Part shown: piece after piece, positions 16,648 through 25,486 of the stretch
Numbering within the stretch: the first letter of the stretch is position 1
How the letters are laid out: every line of letters starts with the position of its first letter
Program-made: the position numbers and the translations under genes
The notes under the pieces: generated by a model
What the model saw: only the letters and a program-made list of their open reading frames with translations
Databases searched by the model: none
Told to the model about the DNA's origin: nothing
Origin: Aquabacterium sp. NJ1
GTDB taxonomy: Bacteria > Pseudomonadota > Gammaproteobacteria > Burkholderiales > Burkholderiaceae_C
Direction of reading: 5' to 3'
NCBI RefSeq assembly: GCF_000768065.1
Contig: NZ_JRKM01000001.1
Coordinates: forward strand, 992,001 to 1,056,000
DNA length: 64,000 nt

Positions 16648-18471
16648 CTAGGCTTCCCACTGCGGGGTGTTGCGCAAGACCTCGTCCAGCGTGGTGACGC
16701 CCTCGGCCACCTTCATGACGCCCCCCAGGCGCAGCGGGCGCAGCCCGTCCTTGGCCGCCTGCTTGCGGATGCGGGCCATGTCCACCTGCGGGTGCATGCC
16801 TGCGCGGATGGCTTCCGACACGGGCAGCAGTTCGTACAAGCCGACCCGCCCCTTGAAACCGGTCATGCGGCAATCCAGGCAGCCCACGGGCTTGTAGGCG
16901 TTGATCTTGCCGTTCATGCGCCAGGGCTTGATGGCCTCGGCCAGCGTGGCCGGGTCGAGTTGCTCATCGGGCTGCTTGCACGCCGGGCAAAGCGTGCGCA
17001 CCAGGCGCTGGGCCAGCACACCGATCACCGTGGCGCTGATCAGGTAGGACGGCACACCCAGATCGGTCAGGCGCGTGATGGCCGAAGCCGCATCGTTGGT
17101 GTGCAAGGTGGAGAACACGAGGTGGCCGGTCAACGAAGACTGGATGGCCATCTCGGCGGTTTCCAGGTCGCGGATTTCGCCCACCATGATGATGTCCGGG
17201 TCCTGGCGCATCAGGGCGCGCACGCCTTCGGCAAAGCCCAGGTCGATGGCCGGCTGCACCTGCGTCTGGTTGAAGGCGGGCTCGATCATTTCGATCGGGT
17301 CCTCGATGGTGCAGACGTTGACCTCGTCGGTGGCCACGCGCTTGAGCGTCGAGTACAGCGTCGTGGTCTTGCCTGAACCCGTTGGGCCGGTGACCAGGAT
17401 GATGCCGTGCGGGCGGGACACCAGCTCTTCCCAGATCTGCGTCTCGGACGGCGCAAAACCCAGGGCCTCGAAGGACTTGACGGTGTTGTCCGGGTCGAAG
17501 ATGCGCATCACCAGCTTTTCGCCGAAAGCGGTGGGCATGGTGGACAGGCGCATTTCGACTTCGTCGCCACCCGGGTTGCGCGTCTTGATGCGGCCGTCCA
17601 GCGGGCGGCGGCGCTCGACCACGTCCATGCGGCCCAGCAGCTTGATGCGCGCGGTCATGGCCTGCATGACGGACAGCGGCACCTGGTAGACCGTGTGCAA
17701 CACGCCGTCGATGCGGAAGCGGATGGCGCCCATCTCGCGGCGGGGTTCGAGGTGGATGTCCGATGAGCGCTGGTCAAAGGCGTATTGCCACAGCCAGTCC
17801 ACCACCTGGATGATGCCCTGGTCGTTGGCATCCAGCTGGCGGTTGGTCTTGCCCAGTTCCACCAGTTGCTCGAAGTTGTGGGCCACGCTGTCGCCGGTCT
17901 TCTTGTTGGCGTCCTTGACGGACTTGGCCAGCGTGTAGAACTCGGTGCGGTAGCGCTGCAGGTCCAGCGGGCTGGCCACCACCAGCTTGATGGTCTTCTT
18001 GGTGTGCGCCAGGATCTCGTCGATCCAGCCCACGTCCAGCGGCTCGCAGGTGGCAATGGTGATCTCGTTGAGACCGAACTGCACCGGCAGGGCCTTGCGG
18101 CGCTCGGCATAGTTGATCGACATCACCTCGGCCACGCGGGCCACGTCCACCTTGAGCGGGTCGATGCGCAGATAAGGCATGCCGATGTGGCCGGCCAGCC
18201 ATTCGGTCAAGGGCTCCAGCTCCAGTGCCGTGCCGGTATCGGCGCGCTTGAGCCCCAGGCCCGCCAGGCGCACCAGAGGGTGCTGGGCGCTGTCGCCGGC
18301 GCCAAAGCGTTGCGCTACCGATTCGGCGTCTTTCAAGGTGAGCACCTTGTCCTCGGTCAGCCAGGCCAGCAGCACGCGCCATTCAAGCGGGCCCTTGTGG
18401 GTCACGGGGCGCTTGGTGTGCGGCTTGTGGGCCCCGTGTTGGGCACCCGAAGACGAGGCGTGTGCGGTCAT
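16648..18471 (-). CDS. GspE/PulE-family secretion or pilus ATPase, orphan
   Basis: A 607-residue hexameric-type ATPase of the type II secretion / type IV pilus family. It has an N-terminal regulatory domain, Walker A VTGPTGSGKTTTLYS, the Asp box CTIEDPIEM, Walker B PDIIMVGEIRD, the His box, and a four-cysteine zinc site (LCPACKQ and GCLDCRMT). No inner-membrane platform protein, pilin or secretin gene is nearby, so the assembly it powers is unknown. The start at 18471 overlaps the stop of the spermidine-synthase-like gene as ATGA. An alternative start at 18540 adds 23 residues inside that gene and is less likely. Confidence 0.9.
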   Translation of the reverse strand: MTAHASSSGAQHGAHKPHTKRPVTHKGPLEWRVLLAWLTEDKVLTLKDAESVAQRFGAGDSAQHPLVRLAGLGLKRADTGTALELEPLTEWLAGHIGMPYLRIDPLKVDVARVAEVMSINYAERRKALPVQFGLNEITIATCEPLDVGWIDEILAHTKKTIKLVVASPLDLQRYRTEFYTLAKSVKDANKKTGDSVAHNFEQLVELGKTNRQLDANDQGIIQVVDWLWQYAFDQRSSDIHLEPRREMGAIRFRIDGVLHTVYQVPLSVMQAMTARIKLLGRMDVVERRRPLDGRIKTRNPGGDEVEMRLSTMPTAFGEKLVMRIFDPDNTVKSFEALGFAPSETQIWEELVSRPHGIILVTGPTGSGKTTTLYSTLKRVATDEVNVCTIEDPIEMIEPAFNQTQVQPAIDLGFAEGVRALMRQDPDIIMVGEIRDLETAEMAIQSSLTGHLVFSTLHTNDAASAITRLTDLGVPSYLISATVIGVLAQRLVRTLCPACKQPDEQLDPATLAEAIKPWRMNGKINAYKPVGCLDCRMTGFKGRVGLYELLPVSEAIRAGMHPQVDMARIRKQAAKDGLRPLRLGGVMKVAEGVTTLDEVLRNTPQWEA

Positions 18472-19253
18472 GTCTTGCTGGACGCGGCAGGCGTGAATGT
18501 GGAGAGAAGCTTGACCCATTTTCGCGCGGGAAGCGACCAACGGGTCTGTAAAGTTTCGGCACGTTGTGCCAGCACTTCACGCTCTGGCATGTCGAAACCC
18601 TTCCAGGCCAGGACGATGGTGTTGCCCTCGGTGGTGGGTTTGAGCATGGCCACCCGGCCCTCGCCAAAGGCGGCGCTGATGCGCGAGGCGCTGCGCTCGA
18701 AGCTGGCATCGCGCCCGAAGAGGTTGACGGTCATGATGCCGCCATCGTCCAGCACCCGCCAGCAGGCGCGGTAGAAGTCCTCGTCATCCAGCACGGGGCT
18801 GGCGGCCTCATGGTCATACAGGTCGACGCACAGGGCATCGGCGCTGGCGATGTGCGCGTCCTCGTTCACGTACCTGGCTGCATCACCGAGGATGACGGTC
18901 AGGCGCTCGTCATCGTCAGGCAGGTGGAACCAGTTGCGGCAGGCCGCGATGACCTGCGGGTTGATCTCGACGGCCGTGGTGGGCAGACGCAGCACGCTGT
19001 GGCAGTACTTGGTGATGGCGGCCGCCCCCAGGCCCAGCTGCAGGCTGCGCGTGTGGGGCAGCTCGGCGGGGTCGCGCAGCAGCATCCAGGCCATCATGCG
19101 CTGGATGTAGTCCAGCTCCAGCTTCTGAGGCTGGCGGATGCGCATGGCGCCCTGGATCCAGGGCGTCTCGAGGTGGAGGTAACGAAGGCCACCTTCTTCG
19201 GAAATGGTGGCGTCAGGGAGGGCGGGGAGCCGAACAGCTTTGGTGCGTTTCAC
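18468..19253 (-). CDS. Spermidine-synthase-like methyltransferase-fold protein
   Basis: A 261-residue Rossmann-fold protein related to polyamine synthases and SAM-dependent methyltransferases. Visible motifs are RSLQLGLGAAAITKY (nucleotide-binding loop), TAVEINPQVIAACRNWF (acidic ribose-binding residue) and DALCVDLYDHEAASP. The substrate is unknown; many such proteins are annotated spermidine synthase without making spermidine. The gene is translationally coupled to the GspE-like ATPase downstream (4-base overlap). It is divergent from the deoxyinosine glycosylase, with only 27 bases between the start codons. Confidence 0.8.
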   Translation of the reverse strand: MKRTKAVRLPALPDATISEEGGLRYLHLETPWIQGAMRIRQPQKLELDYIQRMMAWMLLRDPAELPHTRSLQLGLGAAAITKYCHSVLRLPTTAVEINPQVIAACRNWFHLPDDDERLTVILGDAARYVNEDAHIASADALCVDLYDHEAASPVLDDEDFYRACWRVLDDGGIMTVNLFGRDASFERSASRISAAFGEGRVAMLKPTTEGNTIVLAWKGFDMPEREVLAQRAETLQTRWSLPARKWVKLLSTFTPAASSKT

Positions 19254-19280
19254 GCCCAGCAGTGTGGCACAGTCGGGCTA

Positions 19281-19883
19281 ATGGCCCGCCCACGTTCGTC
19301 CTTATCCGACGCCACCAACGCCACCGCCCCCACCGAGACCACGGCAAGCACCGCTTCAACAGCGCAGCGCCTGTCGGGCCTGGCACCGGTTGCCGCACCG
19401 GGCGCGCGCCTGCTGGTGCTGGGGAGCTTCCCCAGTGTGGCCTCGCTGCAGGCCCAGCAGTACTACGCCCACCCGCGCAACCACTTCTGGCCCATCCTCT
19501 CGGCCCTGTGGGGGCTGGAGGGCGAGCAGGCCCTGCCCGCCCTGCCCTATGCCGAGCGCCTGCCCATCGTGCAGGCACATGGCCTGGCCATCTGGGACGT
19601 GTACGCCGGTTGCGAGCGCCAGGGCAGCCTGGACAGCGCCATCCAGAACGCGCAGCTCAATGACCTGGCCGGGCTGATCCGCCGCATCCCCACGCTGGAG
19701 GCGATTGCGCACAACGGGGGTGAGTCGGCGCGCCACATGAAGATCACGCAGGCACTGGGCTTGCCGGTCTACAAGCTGCCCTCGACCAGCCCGGCCAATG
19801 CCTCGTGGTCCTTCGAGCGCAAGCTGGCCGCGTGGCAGGCGGTTTTCGCGGCCCACAGATTGACGCAATTGGTCAAGGGCTGA
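19281..19883 (+). CDS. DNA-deoxyinosine glycosylase (UDG superfamily family 6)
   Basis: A base-excision repair enzyme predicted to remove hypoxanthine from DNA. The 200-residue protein has an N-terminal Thr/Ala-rich stretch, then the family motif LLVLGSFPSVASLQAQQYY with HPRNHFWPIL, and the C-terminal LPSTSPANASW. These match the hypoxanthine-DNA glycosylase subgroup rather than classical Ung or Mug. The ATG at 19281 is chosen because the gene opposite starts 27 bases upstream. It may share a bidirectional promoter with the spermidine-synthase-like gene. Confidence 0.85.
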   Translation: MARPRSSLSDATNATAPTETTASTASTAQRLSGLAPVAAPGARLLVLGSFPSVASLQAQQYYAHPRNHFWPILSALWGLEGEQALPALPYAERLPIVQAHGLAIWDVYAGCERQGSLDSAIQNAQLNDLAGLIRRIPTLEAIAHNGGESARHMKITQALGLPVYKLPSTSPANASWSFERKLAAWQAVFAAHRLTQLVKG

Positions 19884-20004
19884 CACCGAAGGTCAAGCCC
19901 CCCTTGACCGGTTTCGAAACAATGGCTGCATGGTGATGGCCGGCACACGCGCTTGCGTTGTGACCCGAGCCCGCGCTCCGCTCCTGCCTTCGAGTCTTGA
20001 ATGA

Positions 20005-20027
20005 ATCGGGTATGCCCATACCCCGAT
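20005..20027. promoter_or_regulatory. Inverted repeat upstream of the lipid operon, possible operator
   Basis: ATCGGGTATG and CATACCCCGAT form a near-perfect dyad with 10-base arms, a two-base centre and one extra C. It lies 46-68 bases before the first gene of the operon at 20073. A TTGAAT at 19997 could be a -35 but no good -10 follows. It could be a repressor site or an RNA hairpin. No regulator gene lies beside it. Confidence 0.4.
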
Positions 20028-20072
20028 GGCGTCAGCCTGCGCGTCTTTTTCAGTTGAAGTTGAAAGTTGGAT

Positions 20073-21671
20073 ATGCGGCGCTGGAATGGCTGGGGTGACG
20101 ACAAGAACCACTACCCACTGAGGGCGGCGGGCCTGCACTACATCAAAGGCCTGATCGGCCAGGGGCGCGTGCTGCCCGATGCCACCTTGGCCTCCGTGTG
20201 CCTCAGCGTGCCTGCCAGCCGCCTGCCCGACCACCCGCTGGTCTCCAAGGACCCGGAAACACGCATCCGCCATGCGCGTGGCCAGAGCCTGCCGGACTGG
20301 TACGCCATGCGATCTGGCCTGTTCGGGCTGTTCCCTGATGGCGTGGCCGAACCCACGAGCACCGAGCAGGTCCGCGAACTGCTGGCCTGGGCAGAAGACC
20401 AGGGTGTGCAGGTGATCCCTTATGGCGGCGGCACGTCCGTCGCCGGGCACATCACGCCGCAGCCTTCGCCGCAACCCGTGCTGACGATCTCCATGGCGCA
20501 GATGAACCGTTTGATGGCCCTGGACGAGGTCAGCCAGATCGCCCGTTTTGGTGCGGGCACACCAGGGCCGCTGCTGGAGCAGCAACTGGCCGAGAAGGGC
20601 TATGTGCTTGGCCATTTCCCGCAATCGTTCGAGCTGTCGACCGTGGGGGGCTGGGTGGCGAGCCGCTCATCGGGTCAGCAGTCGATCCGGTATGGGCGCA
20701 TCGAGCAGTTGTTCGCCGGCGGGCGCATCGAAACGTTCAAGGGCACGCTGAGCATCCCAACCATCCCGGCCTCGTCTGCCGGACCCGATCTGCGGGAGAT
20801 GTTCATGGGCACGGAGGGGCGCATGGGCATCCTCACCGAGGTGGACGTGCGTGTGCAGCGTTTGCCCGAGCACGAGTCCTTCCATGTGGCGTTCGCGCCC
20901 GATTGGGAGTCCGCCTTGCGCATCGTGCGCGAGCTGGTCCAGACCAAGGTGGCCGTGTCCATGTTGCGGCTGTCCAACCCCGAAGAAACACGCACGCACC
21001 TGCTGCTGGGTGCCGAAGCCTGGCAAGCCAGGTGGCTGAACCGCTATGCGGCCCTGCGTGGGTGCCCGGACGGCAAATGCATGATCACCTTTGGCACGAC
21101 AGGCACGCTGCGGCAAGCGCAGCATGCACTGAGCGAGGTCAAGCGCGTTGTCAAGCGTGAGGGCGGCTTCTATGGCGGCACCTTCATGGGCCGCAAGTGG
21201 GCGCATTCGCGCTTTCGCTCACCGTATCTGCGCCACGGCTTCTGGGAACACGGCTATTCGATCGACACGCTCGAAACCTGCGTGAACTGGTCCAAGGTCA
21301 GCGAGGCCATGCGCCAGATCGAAGAAGCCTTACATGCGCATGCGGGGCCAGGCGAGCAGGCCCATGTGTTCAGCCATCTCTCGCACATGTACACGCAGGG
21401 CTCGAGCATCTACACGACCTACTTCTTCCGCAACTCGGACAACTACCCCGAGACGCTGCAACGCTGGCGCGCCATGAAGCGCGCGGCATCGGACGCCATC
21501 GTGCGTGTCGGCGGCACGATCAGCCACCAGCACGGCGTAGGCCGCGACCACGCGCCCTGGCTCACGGCCGAAAAAGGCCCACTGGGCATGGCTGCCATCG
21601 GCCAGGTGCTGCGTTATTTCGACCCCCAGGAGCAGCTCAACAAGGGCTGCCTGGGTCGCTTCCACGACTGA
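20073..21671 (+). CDS. FAD-binding oxidase related to alkyl-DHAP synthase
   Basis: A 532-residue flavoprotein of the alkylglycerone-phosphate synthase / glycolate-oxidase group. FAD-binding loops are IPYGGGTSVAGH and FMGTEGRMGILTEVDVRV. The C-terminal substrate-site segment reads GGTISHQHGVGRDH, aligning with the SHHHGVGK triad of eukaryotic alkyl-DHAP synthase, but the middle His is Gln486 (H485-Q486-H487). Family knowledge suggests ether-lipid or related glycerolipid chemistry; the true substrate is unknown. It starts at ATG 20073 with a weak Shine-Dalgarno. It heads a five-gene row with glpD-like, FGGY kinase, PAP2 and dgkA. I recall a similar grouping in Pseudomonas aeruginosa around PA3023-PA3026. 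Confidence 0.82.
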   Translation: MRRWNGWGDDKNHYPLRAAGLHYIKGLIGQGRVLPDATLASVCLSVPASRLPDHPLVSKDPETRIRHARGQSLPDWYAMRSGLFGLFPDGVAEPTSTEQVRELLAWAEDQGVQVIPYGGGTSVAGHITPQPSPQPVLTISMAQMNRLMALDEVSQIARFGAGTPGPLLEQQLAEKGYVLGHFPQSFELSTVGGWVASRSSGQQSIRYGRIEQLFAGGRIETFKGTLSIPTIPASSAGPDLREMFMGTEGRMGILTEVDVRVQRLPEHESFHVAFAPDWESALRIVRELVQTKVAVSMLRLSNPEETRTHLLLGAEAWQARWLNRYAALRGCPDGKCMITFGTTGTLRQAQHALSEVKRVVKREGGFYGGTFMGRKWAHSRFRSPYLRHGFWEHGYSIDTLETCVNWSKVSEAMRQIEEALHAHAGPGEQAHVFSHLSHMYTQGSSIYTTYFFRNSDNYPETLQRWRAMKRAASDAIVRVGGTISHQHGVGRDHAPWLTAEKGPLGMAAIGQVLRYFDPQEQLNKGCLGRFHD

Positions 21672-21693
21672 CACCCAGGCAGGAGACACATTC

Positions 21694-23175
21694 ATGTTGG
21701 GTCAACGTGGGGAACTGCCCAGCCTGGCATCACGCGGCATCTGGGATGCGGTGGTGATCGGCGGCGGCATCACCGGGGCGGGCATCTTGCTGGAAGCTGC
21801 GCGCAGAGGGCATCAGGTGCTGCTGCTGGAGCAAAAGGATTTCTCCTGGGGCACATCCAGCCGCTCATCGAAGATGGTGCACGGCGGGCTGCGCTACATC
21901 GCACAAGGCGACATCCAGCTCACGCGGCACGCCTTGCAGGAGCGTGAACGCCTGCTGGCCGAGTTGCCGGATCTGGTCGTGCGCATGCCCTACATCTTTC
22001 CGATCAGGCAGGGCCGCTTTCCGGGCCGCTGGCCCATGACCTTCATCCTCAAGTTGTACGACGCACTGGCCGGCATCCGTGATCACCGCTGGATGAGCCG
22101 CGCAGCGCTGCAGCAGGCCTACCCTGGCTTGAACGCGCAAGGCCTGCGCGGCGCGATGTGCTACACGGACGCACTCACGGATGACAGCAGGCTGGTGATG
22201 CGCGTCTTGCAGGAGGCCTCGCTGGAAGGCGCCACCGCACGCAACTACACCGAAGTGCTGGCCATCAAGGCCCAGGGCAATGGGCATGCGCTGACGGTGC
22301 GAGACACGGAAACGGGTGCCAGCATCACGCTGCAAGCCCGCCAGGTCTTCAACGCCACAGGCCTGTGGGCTGATCGGCTGTCCGGCACACCGCCGGTGGT
22401 GCGCCCTCAGCGCGGCACGCACTTGTTTGTGGCCGCATCGCGCCTGCCCGTCAGGGACTGCCTGACCATCCTGCACCCCGACGATCGCCGGCCGGTGTTC
22501 GTGTTCCCCTGGAAGGGCCAGACCTGCATCGGCACCACCGACATCGACCACCGCGATGCCATCGAGGACGAACCGCACTGCACGCCAGCCGAAATCGACT
22601 ATCTGCTCAAGGTGGCCAACAGCGAGATGCCCGAGCTGCACCTGCGCCGCGAAGACGTGCTGGCCACCATGGCCGGTGTGCGGCCCATCATTGCCTCAGG
22701 CAAGGGACGCGACCCATCCAAGGAAAGACGGGATCACCTCGTCTGGCAGGCCAATGGCGTGATTTCGGTGTCAGGCGGCAAGCTCACCACCTTCAGGCAG
22801 ATCGCGCTGGATGCACTCAAAGCAGCCGGGCTGATCGATGCGAAGGCGCATCGCGAGGCGCATCAGGGCCGACACCTGCGCTGCTTCAAGCATGCGGTGC
22901 CTTCGCCTCAAGGGCTCAACGACCCGCTGCGCGGACCGGCCTGCGGCGCGGAGCTTCAGGCGCAAGCGGAATGGATCCTCACGCACGAGATGGTGGTGCA
23001 CCTGGACGACCTGCTGCTGCGGCGCCTGCGACTGGGCCTGCTGTGCGCCGACGCGGGTGAATCGCTGCTGCTCACGCTCAAGCCGATGTGCCAGTTGCAT
23101 CTCGGTTGGGATGAAGCCCGCTGGCAATGGGAACGCGCGCGCTACCGCGACGTGATCGCCCGGAGCTACCGATGA
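21694..23175 (+). CDS. FAD-dependent glycerol-3-phosphate dehydrogenase-like protein
   Basis: A 493-residue member of the GlpD family, membrane-associated enzymes that oxidise glycerol-3-phosphate to DHAP and pass electrons to quinone. The N-terminal dinucleotide fold WDAVVIGGGITGAGILLEA and the GlpD signature SSRSSKMVHGGLRYI are present. TCIGTTDIDHRDAIEDEP, VRPIIASGKGRDPS and SVSGGKLTTFR follow, all typical. It sits 22 bases after the alkyl-DHAP-synthase-like gene, and its stop overlaps the kinase start as ATGA. It is probably a specialised paralogue rather than the catabolic GlpD, because no glpF or glpK of usual type is here. Confidence 0.87.
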   Translation: MLGQRGELPSLASRGIWDAVVIGGGITGAGILLEAARRGHQVLLLEQKDFSWGTSSRSSKMVHGGLRYIAQGDIQLTRHALQERERLLAELPDLVVRMPYIFPIRQGRFPGRWPMTFILKLYDALAGIRDHRWMSRAALQQAYPGLNAQGLRGAMCYTDALTDDSRLVMRVLQEASLEGATARNYTEVLAIKAQGNGHALTVRDTETGASITLQARQVFNATGLWADRLSGTPPVVRPQRGTHLFVAASRLPVRDCLTILHPDDRRPVFVFPWKGQTCIGTTDIDHRDAIEDEPHCTPAEIDYLLKVANSEMPELHLRREDVLATMAGVRPIIASGKGRDPSKERRDHLVWQANGVISVSGGKLTTFRQIALDALKAAGLIDAKAHREAHQGRHLRCFKHAVPSPQGLNDPLRGPACGAELQAQAEWILTHEMVVHLDDLLLRRLRLGLLCADAGESLLLTLKPMCQLHLGWDEARWQWERARYRDVIARSYR

Positions 23176-24749
23176 GCGCCGCAAAGCCCCATGCGCAAGA
23201 CCTGATCCTGGCCATCGACCAGGGCACACAGAGCGTGCGCGCCATGTTGTTCGACCTCGATGGCCAGTTGGTGGCCAAGTCACAGCAGCACATCACGCCG
23301 TATTTCTCGAAGCACCCGAACTGGGCTGAACAAAACGGCGACTACTTCTGGCTGCACCTGGGCCAGGCCTGCCAGGCCCTGTGGCGCCATCACCCCTCGC
23401 TGAGAGACCGCGTCTGCGCGGTGGCCCTGACTTGCCAGCGTGCCTCGATGATCTGCCTGGACGAGCACATGAAGCCGCTGCGCCCCGCCACGATCTGGCT
23501 GGACTCGCGCCGCACCGATCGTTACCCGGATCTGCCTTGGTGGCTGAAGGCGGGCATCCGGCTGGTCGGGCAGCAGCACATGATGTACCAGTTGCAGTCC
23601 AAGGCCGAGTGCAACTGGCTGGCCGCCGACTTCCCGGATGTGTGGGCACGCACGCGCCACTTCGTGCAACTGTCGGCCTACCTCACCCTCCGCCTGACCA
23701 ATCAGCTGCGCGACGCGGTGCCATCGCAGGTGGGCTATGTGCCCTTCGACCACAAGCACCAGCAGTGGGCCGCTGACACCGACCTGACATGGCGGGCCTT
23801 GCGCGTGAAGCGCGAACAGTTGCCCGAACTGGTGCAGGCCTCCGAGCCCCTGGGCACGATTTCCGCCGAAGCGGCCAGGGAAACAGGCATCCCCCAAGGC
23901 TTGACGCTGTATGCGGCCGGCGCCGACAAGGCCTGTGAAGTGCTGGCCTGCGGCGGCATCAGCCCCGATGTGGCCTGCATCAGCTATGGCACCACGGCCA
24001 CCATCAACACGGGCAACACCCGCTATGTGCCGCCCATGCCTTTTCTGCCGGCCTACCCGGCCGCCATGCCCCACGCCTACAACTCTGAAATCATCGTGCA
24101 GCGAGGCTACTGGATGGTGAACTGGTTCAAGCGCGAGTTCGCGGCGCATGAAGTGCGGCTCGCGGAAGAACGTGGCGTGGCGCCCGAAGTGCTGTTCGAC
24201 ACGCTGCTCGACGACTCCCCCGCCGGCGCCATGGGCCTGGTGCTGCAACCGTTCTGGAACCCAGGTGTGAAGTTCCCTGGCCCCGAGGCCAAGGGCGCCG
24301 TGATCGGCTTTGGCGACGTGCACACGCGGGCCCATCTGTACCGCGCCATCATCGAAGGCCTGGCCTACGCCTTGCGGCATGGCAAGGAGCAACTCGAACA
24401 CCGCAACCATGTGCCTGTGCACAGCCTGCGCGTGGCCGGCGGGGGCTCGCAAAGCGACCGCATCATGCAGATCACGGCCAACGTCTTTGGCTTGCGCACG
24501 GAACGCATCCACACCTTCGAGGCCTCTGGCCTGGGCGCAGCCATCAACGCGGCCGTTGGCGCGGGCTATTACAAGACGCACAGCCAGGCCGTGGTGGCCA
24601 TGTCGCGGCCTGGCCGGGTGTTCGAGCCCGAGGCAGACAAGGTCCGCCTTTATGACCAGCTTTACCGCGAGGTCTACAACCGCATGTACGACAGGCTGTC
24701 GCCCCTGTACCGGTCGATCCGCCACATCACCAACTACCCCAGGCACTGA
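23172..24749 (+). CDS. FGGY-family carbohydrate kinase
   Basis: A 525-residue kinase of the glycerol/xylulose kinase superfamily. The N-terminal ATPase motif is LAIDQGTQSVRAMLFD. The second domain carries SYGTTATINTGN and the FGGY-type signature region RVAGGGSQSDRIMQITANV, with GLGAAINAA near the end. Sequence details differ from GlpK (no SRTT-type loop seen), so the substrate may be another polyol or glycerol derivative. It overlaps the upstream dehydrogenase by four bases, which argues that the two act in one pathway. Confidence 0.85.
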   Translation: MSAAKPHAQDLILAIDQGTQSVRAMLFDLDGQLVAKSQQHITPYFSKHPNWAEQNGDYFWLHLGQACQALWRHHPSLRDRVCAVALTCQRASMICLDEHMKPLRPATIWLDSRRTDRYPDLPWWLKAGIRLVGQQHMMYQLQSKAECNWLAADFPDVWARTRHFVQLSAYLTLRLTNQLRDAVPSQVGYVPFDHKHQQWAADTDLTWRALRVKREQLPELVQASEPLGTISAEAARETGIPQGLTLYAAGADKACEVLACGGISPDVACISYGTTATINTGNTRYVPPMPFLPAYPAAMPHAYNSEIIVQRGYWMVNWFKREFAAHEVRLAEERGVAPEVLFDTLLDDSPAGAMGLVLQPFWNPGVKFPGPEAKGAVIGFGDVHTRAHLYRAIIEGLAYALRHGKEQLEHRNHVPVHSLRVAGGGSQSDRIMQITANVFGLRTERIHTFEASGLGAAINAAVGAGYYKTHSQAVVAMSRPGRVFEPEADKVRLYDQLYREVYNRMYDRLSPLYRSIRHITNYPRH

Positions 24750-24787
24750 ACGGCCTGGCCTGGCCACAAGCGGGTAAGCTGTGGGCC

Positions 24788-25486
24788 ATGCGCCCCTTCA
24801 TCCGCCAACACTTTGGCCCGTATTTCGAACTGCGCCTGCTGTGGCCCAGTTTGCTGATGGCCATGGCGGCATGGGGTTTCATGAAGATCGCCGGCGAGGT
24901 GCTGGAGGGCGATGCCCGCGCCGTGGACCTGTGGATCCTGCAACTGCTGAGAACGGGCGACAAGCAGCTCACGCCCATCGGGCCGCTGTGGTTGCAGGAG
25001 GCCATCCGGGACCTGACCGCATTGGGCAGCCCGGCCGTGTTGACACTGACCGTGGGGGCCGTGTGGGGTTACCTGGTGATGGCGCGCCAACGGGTCATGG
25101 CCTGGCTGGCACTGGGCTCCGCGCTGGGTGGCGTGCTGGTGGCCTTCGGCTTGAAGGCCTTGTTTTCGCGCGAGCGCCCCGATGCGGTCTTCCACACCGC
25201 CGTGGCCTCCGGCTACAGCTTCCCGAGTGGCCACGCGATGATGTCTGCCATCGTCTACCTGACCATGGCCGCGCTGATTGCCCGCCTCGCGCCACGCACC
25301 CGCCTGAGGCTGTACGTGATGGCTGTGGCGTTGCTGATCACAGGCCTGGTCGGGCTGTCGCGCATCTACCTGGGTGTGCACTGGGCCTCCGACGTGGTGG
25401 GTGGCTGGGCGGCTGGCGCGGCCTGGGCCCTGCTGTGCTGGCTGCTGGCCAGCCGCTTGCACCTGGGGCAGGAGCGCCACCCATGA
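24788..25486 (+). CDS. PAP2-type membrane phosphatase
   Basis: A 232-residue integral membrane phosphatase with about six helices. All three acid-phosphatase motifs are present: KALFSRERP, SGYSFPSGHA and SRIYLGVHWASDVVGG. Such enzymes remove phosphate from phosphatidic acid, phosphatidylglycerophosphate or undecaprenyl diphosphate at the inner membrane. Position between a glycerol-type kinase and DgkA favours a glycerolipid substrate (inference). The start at 24788 is 38 bases after the kinase stop. Its own stop overlaps the dgkA start as ATGA. Confidence 0.9.
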   Translation: MRPFIRQHFGPYFELRLLWPSLLMAMAAWGFMKIAGEVLEGDARAVDLWILQLLRTGDKQLTPIGPLWLQEAIRDLTALGSPAVLTLTVGAVWGYLVMARQRVMAWLALGSALGGVLVAFGLKALFSRERPDAVFHTAVASGYSFPSGHAMMSAIVYLTMAALIARLAPRTRLRLYVMAVALLITGLVGLSRIYLGVHWASDVVGGWAAGAAWALLCWLLASRLHLGQERHP

